Shown here: in pieces, positions 15,501-23,395 of the stretch
How the letters are laid out: each line of letters opens with the position of its first letter
Numbering within the stretch: position 1 is the stretch's first letter
Assembly (NCBI GenBank): GCA_910579995.1
Contig: CAJTWH010000024.1
Coordinates: 1 to 46,807 of the forward strand
Direction: 5' to 3'
Length of the DNA: 46,807 bases
From: an uncultured Muribaculaceae bacterium
GTDB lineage: Bacteria > Bacteroidota > Bacteroidia > Bacteroidales > Muribaculaceae
Position numbers and translations under genes: made by a program
The notes under the pieces: generated by a model
Told to the model about the DNA's origin: nothing
What the model saw: the letters and a program-made list of their open reading frames with translations, nothing else
The model's database searches: none

Positions 15501-15793
15501 CTGAGACGGTCGCCGGGCATGCCGGTGTCGCAGATAGAGGCGTCATACTCGATGGTGGTGTTGCCGCTCATTTTCTCATTGCGCCAGAGGGTAAGGCCTT
15601 TGGGCGCAAAAATCTCGGCGGTGTCGCCGGAGAATGAAATCTTGTAGTCGGGTGATTCCGATTCCACATGCCAATATTTCTTGAACGACTTGGCGTCGAG
15701 CCCCGAGGGCGCGTCAGCCGCCGAGGCACTGAAACTCAGAGCCGCAACAAGAAGAAAGGCATACTTGACAATCTTAGAAATGCTGTAATTCAT
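12506..15793 (-). CDS. secreted exo-rhamnogalacturonan-lyase-like protein (PcRGLX/YetA-like) with N-terminal DUF6250-type domain
   Basis: The protein has 1095 residues with a signal peptide (KYAFLLVAALSFSASA). Residues about 30-240 form a concanavalin-like domain of the DUF6250 kind (WHVESESPDYKISFSG... WFGFRTTAARARIANFSY). From about 250 the three-part PcRGLX/YetA-like architecture follows: a beta region (GVPFDQGAVTVATDLQLVD, PLAYWPDGSVKWSG), a middle region, and a C-terminal helical toroid (WYGFWNYGDFMHAYDP, GGYAWDNTELGSNLWLWY). Relatives include exo-acting rhamnogalacturonan lyases and related ulvan-type lyases, so polysaccharide cleavage outside the cytoplasm is likely while the exact glycan is uncertain. 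Its own promoter lies at 15819-15850. There is no SusC/SusD pair nearby, so it is not part of a standard PUL here. Confidence 0.75.
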   Translation of the reverse strand: MNYSISKIVKYAFLLVAALSFSASAADAPSGLDAKSFKKYWHVESESPDYKISFSGDTAEIFAPKGLTLWRNEKMSGNTTIEYDASICDTGMPGDRLSDLNCFWMASDPKAPTNIRKRESWRKGIFVNCYSLQLYYLGFGGNHNSTTRFRRYDGNEDGITNEAARPKILKEYTDPAHLLEPNKWYHIKITNDNGRVQYFINGERLVDFLDPTPLTEGWFGFRTTAARARIANFSYTCTPAQPSQVPLHRVGEAPAIDRGVMFGVPFDQGAVTVATDLQLVDANGNQLAADTWPLAYWPDGSVKWSGVAATVPALSDGLKLNIAGKKKASKKAPANLAADLGNVIKVSTGATETYIAKSGSALIDSIVRNGIVVAQDGRLVCSTQSEPALESTKHVDFVNYISKVDSAEIERQGAQHAVIKVNGKLRADNGREWLPFIIRLYFYNNSPEMKMVYTMLFDGDQNADFIRSLGVRFDVPMREALYNRHVAFATADGGVWSEPVKPLVGRRVLVLPGDTSKVGIQERQMMGERIPDYEAFDEKGRNLIDNWASWDSYRLSQLNSDGFSIRKRANDNNPWIGTFNGTRAPGYVFVGDVTGGLGVQLKDFWESYPSTLEVTGTRTDKATVTAWLWSPESEPMDLRHYDNVAHDLIAAYEDVQEGMSTPYGVARTSTLIFNPGEGYRGKENFARDAAAMSTPGLVLPTPEYLHDRRAFGVWSLPDSSTENRAKVEKRLDQYIDFYQKAVDQNGWYGFWNYGDFMHAYDPVRHEWKYDVGGYAWDNTELGSNLWLWYSFLRTGREDIWRMAEAMGRHVGEVDVYHFGPNAGLGSRHNVSHWGCGAKEARISQAAFNRFMYYLTADDRSGDLMTDVKDNDQMLYTIDPMRLAEPRDKYPCTAPARLRIGPDWLAYAGNWMTEWERTGNTAYRDKIKAGMESICKLPGRMFTGPLALGYDPATGVITSECDPNLRTTNHLMTIMGGFEVNNELMDLIPDAEWEDAWLEHATDYKRMAREILRNKFRVSRLAAYSAWKRQDKAAADEAWHDLLTTSEHTVAPPFEIYKVDVPQVPAPLDEATQISTNDAAMWSLDAIYMQEVIPQD

Positions 15794-15818
15794 GGTTTAC
15801 CAAATGTTTTTTCTACCA

Positions 15819-15850
15819 CAAAGTTACGCAAAAATATCGAGACAGGCAAA
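15819..15850 (-). promoter_or_regulatory. lyase promoter
   Basis: The minus strand carries TTTG (plus 15847-15850) and TAACTTTG (plus 15819-15826) separated by 20 bp, a full consensus match. The leader would be about 22 nt. Confidence 0.75.
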
Positions 15851-15933
15851 CCCGAGTCACGAGGCCTCGGCTGCGACAATACTAAAAATTTGTAAAATTG
15901 AAAAAACTACAGGTTTTATACGCGGAAATTGCG

Positions 15934-15941
15934 TAATTTTG
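15934..15941 (+). promoter_or_regulatory. promoter -7 element of the large secreted protein
   Basis: TAATTTTG matches TAnnTTTG. The region 20 bp upstream has only a T run and no proper TTTG. The predicted start near 15945 supports the ATG at 15971 over any start further upstream. Confidence 0.5.
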
Positions 15942-15970
15942 CACATATAACCAATTCTCGATTTGTTAAT

Positions 15971-18900
15971 ATGAAATCATTATCCAAATTATTATTGAAA
16001 GGCTTGCCGGCATTGGCTCTCATGGCGTCGACCGCAGCAAGCGCAGAAGTTCTTCTCAACGAGGGCTTCAATTACCCTGCAGGCGATCTCTACGGCCAGG
16101 GCGGATGGCTTCAGAGCAACAACAAGACCAATCCTATCCAAGTGACATCCGACATCCTCGCTCATGAAGGATATGCGAGCGGTAATTCGGTGAGACTCAA
16201 ACCAAACGACTCGCAGGATCAGGACTGTCAAAAGCCTTTTGTGGCCGACAACGGCGACGGCACCTATACCGGCATAACCGATGGTCCGGTATATGTAGCC
16301 ATGCTTGTCAATGTCCAGAATGTGACCGACCAGATTTATTTCACCGCATTCGGCACAACCAACTCCAGCAACACAATCAAAGACGGAGTGTCGTTCACAG
16401 GCCCTTACGGCGCTACATTTGTCGTACCCTCTTCTACCGAAGGCAAGTATACCCTCGGCATAGGCAAGAACACAAGCAGCCCTTCAGCCACAAGCAGCAA
16501 GGAGCTTGACTACAACACCACCAACCTTGTGGTGCTGAAATATACGGCAATACCGGGCACAACAAACGACACATTCGAGGCATGGATCAACCCCGTAGCC
16601 GGAATAGCCGAGCCTACACCCGAATTGTCGGCCACTGTAAATCAGGGCGACCCCACGCGCGGCATAGCTTCTTTTGCTCTCTGTCAAGCCACGGGCAGCG
16701 TCAAGAAAAGCCCCGAAATGCTCGTAGGCCCCATTCGCATAGCCACCTCATGGAGCGAGCTGTGGGGCGACAGCGGCTCGGAAGCTCCCGACGGAAAGGC
16801 TTCGCTTGCGGGCACGGTATCGTTCGGCGACTGCTATGCTCTCTACCAATATCAGAAATTTACTGCCAAGCTCAGTATCAGCGCCAAGAATCTTACCAAG
16901 GATGTGACAATCAGCGGAACAGACATAGCAAAACCGTCGGTGACTACAGTTTCTGCCGCCGACGCCATGAACGGCTTCACCGTTGACCTTGAGGTTGACG
17001 CGAGCGCAGGCACGGCTATCTCCGAGACCGTCACCCTTACCTCGGGCGATGTGAGCTCGGATGTAAAGGTGGAGATAAACGTCTTCCCGGCCAACACTCT
17101 TGCCAGCTTCCGCTTCATACCGACAATGGCAGAGTATGAGACCTATTATTTCACCGGCACAGCGACGGTGACCCACGTCGATACTGCCAACAGCAAGATA
17201 TATCTTCAGGACGTCGTGGGCGGCATGGCATTGGGCTATGAGTACACTAATCTTGACAAATCTCCCTTCAAGGTAGGCGACAAGCTCACCAAGCTCTATA
17301 TCATGGCCACCGAGCCGAGTTTCGGTGTGCCGGGCTGCGAACTTCTGTCTTACTTTGAGAGCGACGGGGCTGCCTACGGCACTGTAACAGAAACAGGTGT
17401 CACCAAAGAGCCTCAAGAGGTATCGCTCAGCGACCTCTCAGCCGACCTTGAGAGCTATCTCAACCGACTTGTAAAAATCAGCGATGTAAGCTTCGGCGCA
17501 GCCGGACAGAAATTCAGCACCACCGGCACCGACATCACCTCGGGCGGTGCAACAGGTAAAGTCCGCGCATTCGCCGACACGGATATCTCAGGCACGGAAA
17601 TTCCTGAGACAGCCTCGTCGATAACCGGTATTTCGACCTCGCCCACAACCGTGATGGTGACCATGCGCTCGCTTGCCGACCTCGCCATGACCACCGCAGG
17701 CGAAGAGACGCTTGAAGTAAGCGAAGAACTGCTCGTCGACGCCAACGAGTACTATCCTGTAGGTGTCAGCACCCCGTTTGCCAAATTCACCGTCAAGGCT
17801 CAGAATCTTGCCAAGGCTGCCGCTATCTATATCACCGGCACCAACCGCGACCAATTCGAGGCCGACCTTGAAGAAATACCCGCCGGCACAGGCGTTTATG
17901 AGATCACCGTCAGCCTCAACCCGACCAAAACCGGGCGCCTTGTGGGCAATCTCATGATTGACACCTCGAATACACTTCTTACCTACAACAAGAGCTTTGC
18001 AGGCCTTGCCTACGACCCCGACCACCTGCCTGAATTCAGCGTTGACGCAAGCGCTGTCACCGACTTCAGCGCCAAAGTAGGCGAGAGTCAGGAGCAGACT
18101 ATCACCATCTCAGCCCAAGGTCTTCTCGACTATGGCTCGGTGCGTGTGCTCGGCGAGGGCAACGGTGCTTTCATCATCGGCTCTACAATGTTCCTCAAAG
18201 ACGGCACAACACAACTCAAGGTGACATTCGCCCCCAAGACCGAGGGAACCTTCAGCGAGACCATCGAATTCAGCACACCCAAGGCTGCCACTCAGACTGT
18301 TAAAGTAAAAGGCTCTACCAATGGCGGAGCTGCCGGCAGCGACAAGGAAGGCGATGAGCTGACATTCGACGTCAGCAACCCCCTCACCTATTACTCTACC
18401 GACTTCTGCGGCAGCGGCGACAAGAACAAGCCTCTGCAGATTGCCGGCTGGAAAAACGTGGCCATCGACGGCGACCGCGCTTGGTGGAGCTTCACCGACA
18501 GCGATGACAACCAATGCGCCAAGGTGACATCTTACGTATGGGGCGGCGCTACCGAAAACGAGCCCTCAGCCGAGATGTTGCTGCTCTCCCCTGCCCTCGA
18601 CTACAAGAACTGCACCAGCCGCCTGCTCTCTTTCAGAATCAAAGGCGAGCTTCTGAGCGACGGCCAGTATGGCACTTTGTCGGTACTCTACATCGACCCC
18701 GAGCTCGATGAGACCGAGCGCTATCAGGTAATCCTCGGCGGCACAGACATACCTACGGGCTCCGACGCCTCGGGCGAGTGGGCTGAATATGTGATTGACC
18801 TCGAAGGCCTCGACCTTGCTGACACCTTCTTCATCGGTTTCCATTATCTGAGCGCCACGGGAGCCAACTCACCCGAGTCGTACTACGTGGATGATTTCTG

Positions 18901-19408
18901 CTATGGCAGCACCACCCAGCCCTTTATCCGCGTTGACAAGCAGCAGGCTGTAGGCTTCGCAAAAGTTGGAGAGAGCGCCGACATCGAGACTGTGACCGTG
19001 ACCGGCCTCAACCTCACCGAGCCTATCGCCGTAAGCCTCGAAGGCAAATATAAGGATTACTTCAGCGGCCCTGCAGAATTGCCTGCTGCCGGCGGCGAGC
19101 TTACCTTTAAATATACACCTGCCGAAGAAGGCGAGCATGCCGTATATGTGGTGCTCAGCAGCGCCGGTGCTCCGGTGTCGCAGTTTATTGCCGGAGGCTA
19201 TGCCGACGGAGTGAGCGGAATCGCGCTTCCGGGTGTTGAAAACGCCTCGCGTATCGCCGCCTACGACCTCAACGGCCGCGAAGTGGTGGCCGAGCGCGAC
19301 GCAGCCGAAGCGATATCCGCTGTGCGCAGCCTTGAAAAAGGCGTATACATCCTGCGCGTGACTTCTACCGACGGCACAAGCAAATCAGTGAAATATCTGC
19401 GCCCGTAA
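15971..19408 (+). CDS. large secreted multidomain protein with type IX-like C-terminal sorting tail
   Basis: I chose the ATG at 15971 because it begins a clean signal peptide (MKSLSKLLLKGLPALALMAS...ASA) and lies just downstream of the -7 element. The product has about 1145 residues. Residues 20-250 look like a lectin/laminin-G-type sandwich (LLNEGFNYPAGDLYGQGGW). Ig-like repeats follow, then an OB-like segment (YYFTGTATVTHVDTANSKIYLQDVVGG). Near 800-980 there is a choice-of-anchor-J-like jelly roll (GWKNVAIDGDRAWWSF... YYVDDFCYG). The C-terminus, AAYDLNGREV... GVYILRV...KSVKYLRP, resembles the type A sorting domain of type IX secretion. The role is probably cell-surface or extracellular binding; no catalytic motif is evident. 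A terminator follows at 19434-19469. Confidence 0.75.
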   Translation: MKSLSKLLLKGLPALALMASTAASAEVLLNEGFNYPAGDLYGQGGWLQSNNKTNPIQVTSDILAHEGYASGNSVRLKPNDSQDQDCQKPFVADNGDGTYTGITDGPVYVAMLVNVQNVTDQIYFTAFGTTNSSNTIKDGVSFTGPYGATFVVPSSTEGKYTLGIGKNTSSPSATSSKELDYNTTNLVVLKYTAIPGTTNDTFEAWINPVAGIAEPTPELSATVNQGDPTRGIASFALCQATGSVKKSPEMLVGPIRIATSWSELWGDSGSEAPDGKASLAGTVSFGDCYALYQYQKFTAKLSISAKNLTKDVTISGTDIAKPSVTTVSAADAMNGFTVDLEVDASAGTAISETVTLTSGDVSSDVKVEINVFPANTLASFRFIPTMAEYETYYFTGTATVTHVDTANSKIYLQDVVGGMALGYEYTNLDKSPFKVGDKLTKLYIMATEPSFGVPGCELLSYFESDGAAYGTVTETGVTKEPQEVSLSDLSADLESYLNRLVKISDVSFGAAGQKFSTTGTDITSGGATGKVRAFADTDISGTEIPETASSITGISTSPTTVMVTMRSLADLAMTTAGEETLEVSEELLVDANEYYPVGVSTPFAKFTVKAQNLAKAAAIYITGTNRDQFEADLEEIPAGTGVYEITVSLNPTKTGRLVGNLMIDTSNTLLTYNKSFAGLAYDPDHLPEFSVDASAVTDFSAKVGESQEQTITISAQGLLDYGSVRVLGEGNGAFIIGSTMFLKDGTTQLKVTFAPKTEGTFSETIEFSTPKAATQTVKVKGSTNGGAAGSDKEGDELTFDVSNPLTYYSTDFCGSGDKNKPLQIAGWKNVAIDGDRAWWSFTDSDDNQCAKVTSYVWGGATENEPSAEMLLLSPALDYKNCTSRLLSFRIKGELLSDGQYGTLSVLYIDPELDETERYQVILGGTDIPTGSDASGEWAEYVIDLEGLDLADTFFIGFHYLSATGANSPESYYVDDFCYGSTTQPFIRVDKQQAVGFAKVGESADIETVTVTGLNLTEPIAVSLEGKYKDYFSGPAELPAAGGELTFKYTPAEEGEHAVYVVLSSAGAPVSQFIAGGYADGVSGIALPGVENASRIAAYDLNGREVVAERDAAEAISAVRSLEKGVYILRVTSTDGTSKSVKYLRP

Positions 19409-19433
19409 ACGAGCTGATATAAAGAATTGCAAG

Positions 19434-19469
19434 GGAGGGTGTGCCGACGGCACATCCTCCTGTTTTTTA
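19434..19469 (+). terminator. terminator of the large secreted protein gene
   Basis: GGAGGGTGTGCC (19434-19445) and GGCACATCCTCC (19449-19460) pair with one wobble around a 3-nt loop, followed by T6 in TGTTTTTTAT. Confidence 0.9.
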
Positions 19470-19494
19470 TGACTCCTACGTCAAGTATTTTACC

Positions 19495-19502
19495 TATCTT
19501 TG
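19495..19502 (+). promoter_or_regulatory. umuDC promoter -7 element
   Basis: TATCTTTG matches TAnnTTTG 16 bp before the umuD ATG. No TTTG is present at the usual distance, as might be expected for a promoter that is weak or under SOS control, but I did not identify a LexA site. Confidence 0.5.
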
Positions 19503-19518
19503 CAGAAACAACCGACCT

Positions 19519-19992
19519 ATGCAACGACATATACATCTTGAAATATTTCTCCCCGACACTTCAAGCCGGCTCGAACTGCCCTACGCCGACGAGGGCATAC
19601 AGGCGGGCTTTCCCTCTCCGGCACAGGACTATATCAACGAATATATCGACCTCAACCGCGAGATTGTGAAGCACCCGGCGGCGACCTTCTACGGGCGCGT
19701 CAGCGGCGACTCGATGATAGAAGAAGGCATTGAGCCGGGCGATATACTTGTGATAGACCGCTCTATAGAGCCCGACGACGGCGACCTTGCCGTGTGCTGC
19801 CTCGAGGGCGAGTTCACGCTCAAGCGTATCAGGCTGGCGCCGGGAGCGGTGTGGCTTGTGCCTTCCAACGAATCTTTCGACCCTATTCTGGTGACTCCGG
19901 GGCAGGAATTCCAGATATGGGGCGTCGTCACATATACCATCAAGCATAACCGCCGACCGCGTCGCAAGCGCCGCGACGGCACTCCCCGCTAA
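19519..19992 (+). CDS. umuD: UmuD-like S24 peptidase, DNA polymerase V accessory subunit
   Basis: UmuD self-cleaves under RecA control and then partners UmuC in translesion synthesis. The ATG at 19519 gives 157 residues starting MQRHIHLEIFLP and lies just behind the promoter. The open frame extends further upstream but would cross the previous terminator. The expected Ala-Gly cleavage site is at residues 29-30 (IQAGFPSPAQDYI), the nucleophile Ser65 is in VSGDSM, and the general base Lys102 is in EFTLKRI. The C-terminal tail is rich in Arg and Lys (RRPRRKRR), which is an extension over the E. coli protein. The stop overlaps the umuC start by one base (TAATG). Confidence 0.93.
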   Translation: MQRHIHLEIFLPDTSSRLELPYADEGIQAGFPSPAQDYINEYIDLNREIVKHPAATFYGRVSGDSMIEEGIEPGDILVIDRSIEPDDGDLAVCCLEGEFTLKRIRLAPGAVWLVPSNESFDPILVTPGQEFQIWGVVTYTIKHNRRPRRKRRDGTPR

Positions 19993-21257
19993 TGGTAGGG
20001 CTGATAGACTGCAATAATTTTTTCGTGTCGTGCGAGCGCGTATTCAATCCGCGCCTGCAAGGGCAGCCTGTGGCCGTGCTGAGCAACAACGACGGCTGCA
20101 TTGTAGCTCTCTCTAACGAAGCCAAGGCTCTCGGCCTGCGCCGTGGCGACCCGCTTTTCAAGGTCAAAGACACGGTGGAGCGCGGCAAGGTGCATGTGAT
20201 TTCGGGCAACCACCGCCTTTATGGCGATATCTCCAACCGGGTGATGACGACGATAGCCTCGATAGCCGGCGATGTATGTGTATATTCGATAGATGAGGGA
20301 TTCATCGACTTCGGGGCGTTCCGCTACACTGAAATAGAGAACATCGGCCGCACGATTGTTCGCAAGGTGCGCCGCGACGTGGGCATACCTACCTCCTTGG
20401 GCATAGCGCCGACGATGACCTTGGCAAAGATCGCGAGCCGCTTCGCCAAGAAATACGGGGCATACCGCGGCGTGTGCCTCATCGACAATGAATATCGCCG
20501 TCGGCGCGCCCTTGAGCTAACCCCCATCGGCGATGTGTGGGGCATAGGGCGACGGTTGGTGCGCCGGTTTACGGCATACGGCATAAACACCGCCGCCGAC
20601 TTTGCCAATATGGCCGAGGAGGATGTGAACAAGATTGTGAATATCAGCGGATGGCGCACATGGCGCGAGCTCAACGGTGCGCCGGCAATCGAGGTTGACG
20701 CCAACGATGTGGCGCCCCAACAGCAGATGTGCTGCACCCGTTCGTTCGGCCACAATCTCACCGAGCTCTCGCAGCTCACCGAGGCCATGGGCATTTTCGC
20801 CACCATAATAGGGCGCCGCCTGCGGCGGCATAATCTTGCGGCCCTGTCGCTGACGGTGTTTCTGCAGACCAACTCATTCCGCGAGGACCAGCCTCAATAC
20901 TGCAACAGCAGTTTCTACCCCTTTGCCGAAGCAGTCAACGACGACATGCGCCTGAGCGCGGCAGCCATGGAAGCGCTCAATGCAATCTTCCGCCGCGGCT
21001 ATGGCTATAAGCGCGCCGGCATAATAATAGGAGAGCTTTGCGACGCCGGCCACATACAGCAGTCGCTTTTCGCCGACAGCTCCGACCGCGAGAAGCGTGA
21101 GCGCCTGATGGCCGCGCTCGACGCCATCAACTCATCATCACTGAGCCACGACCGCATACACATCGCCGCCTATATGCCGGTAGAAAGCGTGGTGCGCTGC
21201 GAGCACCGCTCCCCACACTACACCACCCGCCTCGAAGATATCATCACAGTAAAATAG
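19992..21257 (+). CDS. umuC: UmuC, Y-family DNA polymerase V catalytic subunit
   Basis: UmuC is an error-prone lesion-bypass polymerase of 421 residues, the usual length. The catalytic acidic residues are Asp6 in GLIDCNNFFVSCE and Asp101-Glu102 in VYSIDEGFID. The steric region SNNDGCIVALSNEAKALGL and the HRLYGDISNRV segment are typical of UmuC rather than DinB. The helix-hairpin-helix region (PIGDVWGIGRRLVRRF) and the little-finger domain follow. It is translated with umuD through a TAATG junction. A short hairpin (GTGTGG 21260-21265 with CCACAC 21273-21278) lies just after the stop but has no T tract. Confidence 0.95.
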   Translation: MVGLIDCNNFFVSCERVFNPRLQGQPVAVLSNNDGCIVALSNEAKALGLRRGDPLFKVKDTVERGKVHVISGNHRLYGDISNRVMTTIASIAGDVCVYSIDEGFIDFGAFRYTEIENIGRTIVRKVRRDVGIPTSLGIAPTMTLAKIASRFAKKYGAYRGVCLIDNEYRRRRALELTPIGDVWGIGRRLVRRFTAYGINTAADFANMAEEDVNKIVNISGWRTWRELNGAPAIEVDANDVAPQQQMCCTRSFGHNLTELSQLTEAMGIFATIIGRRLRRHNLAALSLTVFLQTNSFREDQPQYCNSSFYPFAEAVNDDMRLSAAAMEALNAIFRRGYGYKRAGIIIGELCDAGHIQQSLFADSSDREKRERLMAALDAINSSSLSHDRIHIAAYMPVESVVRCEHRSPHYTTRLEDIITVK

Positions 21258-21408
21258 GTGTGTGGCCTGCGACCACACCGGCAACGAAAGAGACAACGAA
21301 AGGGGCAAGGATGAAAATTATAAAAAAAGGTAAAGCGCCTGTATTTCAATAAAATTTAGTAACTTTGAGCTTCACTCTTAGTTACTCACGCTCGGCAATG
21401 CAAATAAA

Positions 21409-21440
21409 TTTGTCATTGCTCTCGCTTATTCGTAACTTTG
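21409..21440 (+). promoter_or_regulatory. promoter of the AlbA_2/ATPase gene
   Basis: TTTG at 21409-21412 and TAACTTTG at 21433-21440 are 20 bp apart, a full match. The leader would be about 19 nt. A second TAACTTTG lies at 21360-21367 without a good -33 element. Confidence 0.75.
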
Positions 21441-21462
21441 CCTCTATAACACCCCTGAATAT

Positions 21463-22971
21463 ATGACTATTGATTTTGACTACATACAGCGGCTGGCTGA
21501 AAAACATGAAGGCGTAGACGTTGAATTTAAGGAAACCACCGGTCAACTTGACCGAGGGATGGAAACTTTATGCGGTATGCTTAATGGAAACGGTGGTATT
21601 GTAGTCTTCGGTATCAATAATTCCGGTAAGATTCTTGGGCAGGAGATTGGCGACAAGACCACCCGTATGATAGGCGAGGCTCTGCGCCGTTTCGAGCCTT
21701 CTGTGGAATTACAGCCTAAATACATCAAAATTACCGATTCTGACAAGAGGCTGATTGTTTTCGAAGCGGAGGGCAATAATCCTGACAGACCTTATTCATA
21801 CGATGGCAGACCTTATCAACGCCACGACAGTGTGACTTCTGTAATGCCCCACGACAGACATTCTCGCATGATTATGCACCGAGGTGGCCTCAAGTACAAA
21901 TGGGATACTCTGCCAAATGAATATTTAAAGTTTGAGGATCTTGATGAGAGTCGCATACATTGGGCAATACGTCAAGCCTTGGAATTGGGGAGATTAAAAG
22001 ATGGCGCATACACCCGCGACCCGATTGCTATTCTTGAAAAATTCAAGGTGCTGAAGAATGGAGTCTATACCAATGCAGCCGCGGTGCTTTTCGGAAAAGA
22101 TTTCTTTTACTACCACAACTGCATAATCCGTCTTGCCCGTTTCCGAGGAAAAGACAAACGTGAATTTATCGACAACCAGCAGATAGAAGGCAATATCTTT
22201 GACTTGCTCAATGAAGTCACTCCTTTCTTCCTGAAGCACCTTTCAGTTGCGAGCCGGTTCGAGGGCATGTATCGCAAGGATGAATTGGAAGTGCCGATAA
22301 ATGCCTTGCGAGAGTGTTGTGCCAACGCTTTGGCTCACATGGATTGGAGAAAGACAGCGTCGGTAGGTGTGGCCATATTTGACGACAGGATAGAGATTGA
22401 GAACGCAGGAATGTTACCTGAAGAGATACCGGCGGCGAAACTGACATACGGCTCTCATATACTCGACTCCCATACATCAGAACCACCCAACGAAATCATA
22501 GCCCGCGTCATGTACTACAGCGGCGTGATAGAGCATTGGGGAAGAGGTCTGTCGATGATATTTGATGAGTGCAACCGCGCGGGACTTCCTCAGCCGACAG
22601 TTACCGATGAGAGGGGTGTTGTCAGAGTGACATTTATGCGCCCGAATTTATCAGGTCAAAAGGATGGCACGATAAATGGCACGATAAATGGCACGATAAA
22701 TGACACGATAAATGACACGATAAATGATACGATAAATGATACGATAAATGATACGATAAATGATACGATAAATGATACAGAAAAAGGGATATATAAGCGT
22801 ATCGTTTCTTCTCCGGGTATCAGTGCGGTTGCTTTGGCCGATGAATTCGGGAAGAGTCTCAGAACCATAATGCGGGCTTTGAAAATCTTAGTTGATTTCA
22901 ATCTGATTGAATACAGAGGCTCTAAAAAGACAGGAGGCTATTTTAGCCTGCCGCACAACCAACATACATAA
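21463..22971 (+). CDS. AlbA_2 (Schlafen-like) and HATPase_c_4 domain putative transcriptional regulator
   Basis: The protein has 502 residues and belongs to the group often annotated as RecG-related ATP-binding proteins. Residues about 12-130 form an AlbA_2 domain (VDVEFKETTG, LNGNGGIVVFGINNSGKILG). Residues about 290-390 form a GHKL-type ATPase (RECCANALAHMDW, EIENAGMLPEEIPAAKL, HWGRGLSMIF). Residues 403-438 are nine tandem four-residue units (TING twice, then TIND seven times), acting as a spacer. A winged-helix domain closes the protein (GISAVALADEFGKSLRTIMRALKIL). The likely role is DNA binding and gene control; the ligand is unknown. It is monocistronic with its own promoter. Confidence 0.85.
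   Translation: MTIDFDYIQRLAEKHEGVDVEFKETTGQLDRGMETLCGMLNGNGGIVVFGINNSGKILGQEIGDKTTRMIGEALRRFEPSVELQPKYIKITDSDKRLIVFEAEGNNPDRPYSYDGRPYQRHDSVTSVMPHDRHSRMIMHRGGLKYKWDTLPNEYLKFEDLDESRIHWAIRQALELGRLKDGAYTRDPIAILEKFKVLKNGVYTNAAAVLFGKDFFYYHNCIIRLARFRGKDKREFIDNQQIEGNIFDLLNEVTPFFLKHLSVASRFEGMYRKDELEVPINALRECCANALAHMDWRKTASVGVAIFDDRIEIENAGMLPEEIPAAKLTYGSHILDSHTSEPPNEIIARVMYYSGVIEHWGRGLSMIFDECNRAGLPQPTVTDERGVVRVTFMRPNLSGQKDGTINGTINGTINDTINDTINDTINDTINDTINDTINDTEKGIYKRIVSSPGISAVALADEFGKSLRTIMRALKILVDFNLIEYRGSKKTGGYFSLPHNQHT
22669..22776 (+). repeat. nine tandem 12-bp units inside a coding region
   Basis: The unit is ACGATAAATGRY. Units 1-2 end in GC, units 3-4 in AC and units 5-9 in AT, so five consecutive copies are identical. 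Each copy encodes Thr-Ile-Asn-(Gly/Asp). Because the unit is a multiple of three, copy-number changes keep the frame and only lengthen or shorten the linker between ATPase and winged helix. Confidence 0.95.
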
Positions 22972-23010
22972 AACCACACCGGCCGATGGAAGGTAGTGCG
23001 GGAAATTTAT

Positions 23011-23041
23011 TTTGGTGTGGTGGTGATTTTTTGTATTTTTG
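23011..23041 (+). promoter_or_regulatory. promoter without an obvious gene
   Basis: TTTG at 23011-23014 and TATTTTTG at 23034-23041 are 19 bp apart. No ORF of convincing size follows for more than 300 bp. Several very short frames (five to seven codons) lie directly downstream. Confidence 0.45.
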
Positions 23042-23268
23042 CAGGTGAAAGATGGTATAAAAATTATGGCACGACAGGTGTAAAAATTAAAGAAAATAAC
23101 AAAATGCCACCAAAGTTTGAACATTAACCTTAATTAAGGTTTAATAACAGATTTTGAAAATGGCAAATATTTTTCGCTAACACACTGTTATCAAGCATAA
23201 TAAATCATCATAAATCAGGCGCGAGCTAAAAAATGCCAAAAAAGTATGTTGCAAAACATATAAATTTA

Positions 23269-23300
23269 TTTGGTAAAACGGCAAAAAGTACCGAACTTTG
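23269..23300 (+). promoter_or_regulatory. promoter of the candidate small RNA
   Basis: TTTG at 23269-23272 and GAACTTTG at 23293-23300 are 20 bp apart. The -7 box differs from TAnnTTTG only in its first base. Confidence 0.4.
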
Positions 23301-23303
23301 TAT

Positions 23304-23395
23304 CGCAAACCTAAAACAATCTTTTTTACCTTAGAAATTGTACCTATTGGAAACCCATAGAAAGGAGCTGCGTGAGCAGTTCCTTTTTATTTTTT
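23304..23395 (+). ncRNA. candidate small RNA of about 90 nt
   Basis: The 415-bp spacer between 22971 and 23387 is AT-rich. It holds two promoter matches and ends in a clear terminator hairpin. A transcript from the second promoter would run from about 23304 to the T tract near 23395 and contains no complete ORF. A 33-codon frame (23233-23334, MPKKYVAKHINLF...) starts before this promoter and would only be made from the upstream one. I could not match the RNA to a known Bacteroidales family, so expression must be shown. Confidence 0.35.
23361..23395 (+). terminator. terminator, possibly bidirectional
   Basis: AAAGGAGCTGC (23361-23371) and GCAGTTCCTTT (23376-23386) pair with one G-U wobble around a GTGA tetraloop, followed by TTATTTTTT. 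The end of the converging membrane-protein gene (stop at 23387) touches this hairpin. Confidence 0.85.

Noticed and set aside
19441..19518. N-terminal extension of umuD
   Set aside because: It starts within the preceding terminator hairpin and upstream of the promoter box; the ATG at 19519 gives the normal protein.
22669..22776. Tandem repeat considered as a CRISPR array
   Set aside because: The units are 12 bp without spacers and lie in frame inside a coding sequence.
23233..23334. 33-codon frame MPKKYVAKHINLF in the spacer
   Set aside because: It overlaps the second promoter, has no ribosome site or homologue I recognise, and could be chance in AT-rich DNA.
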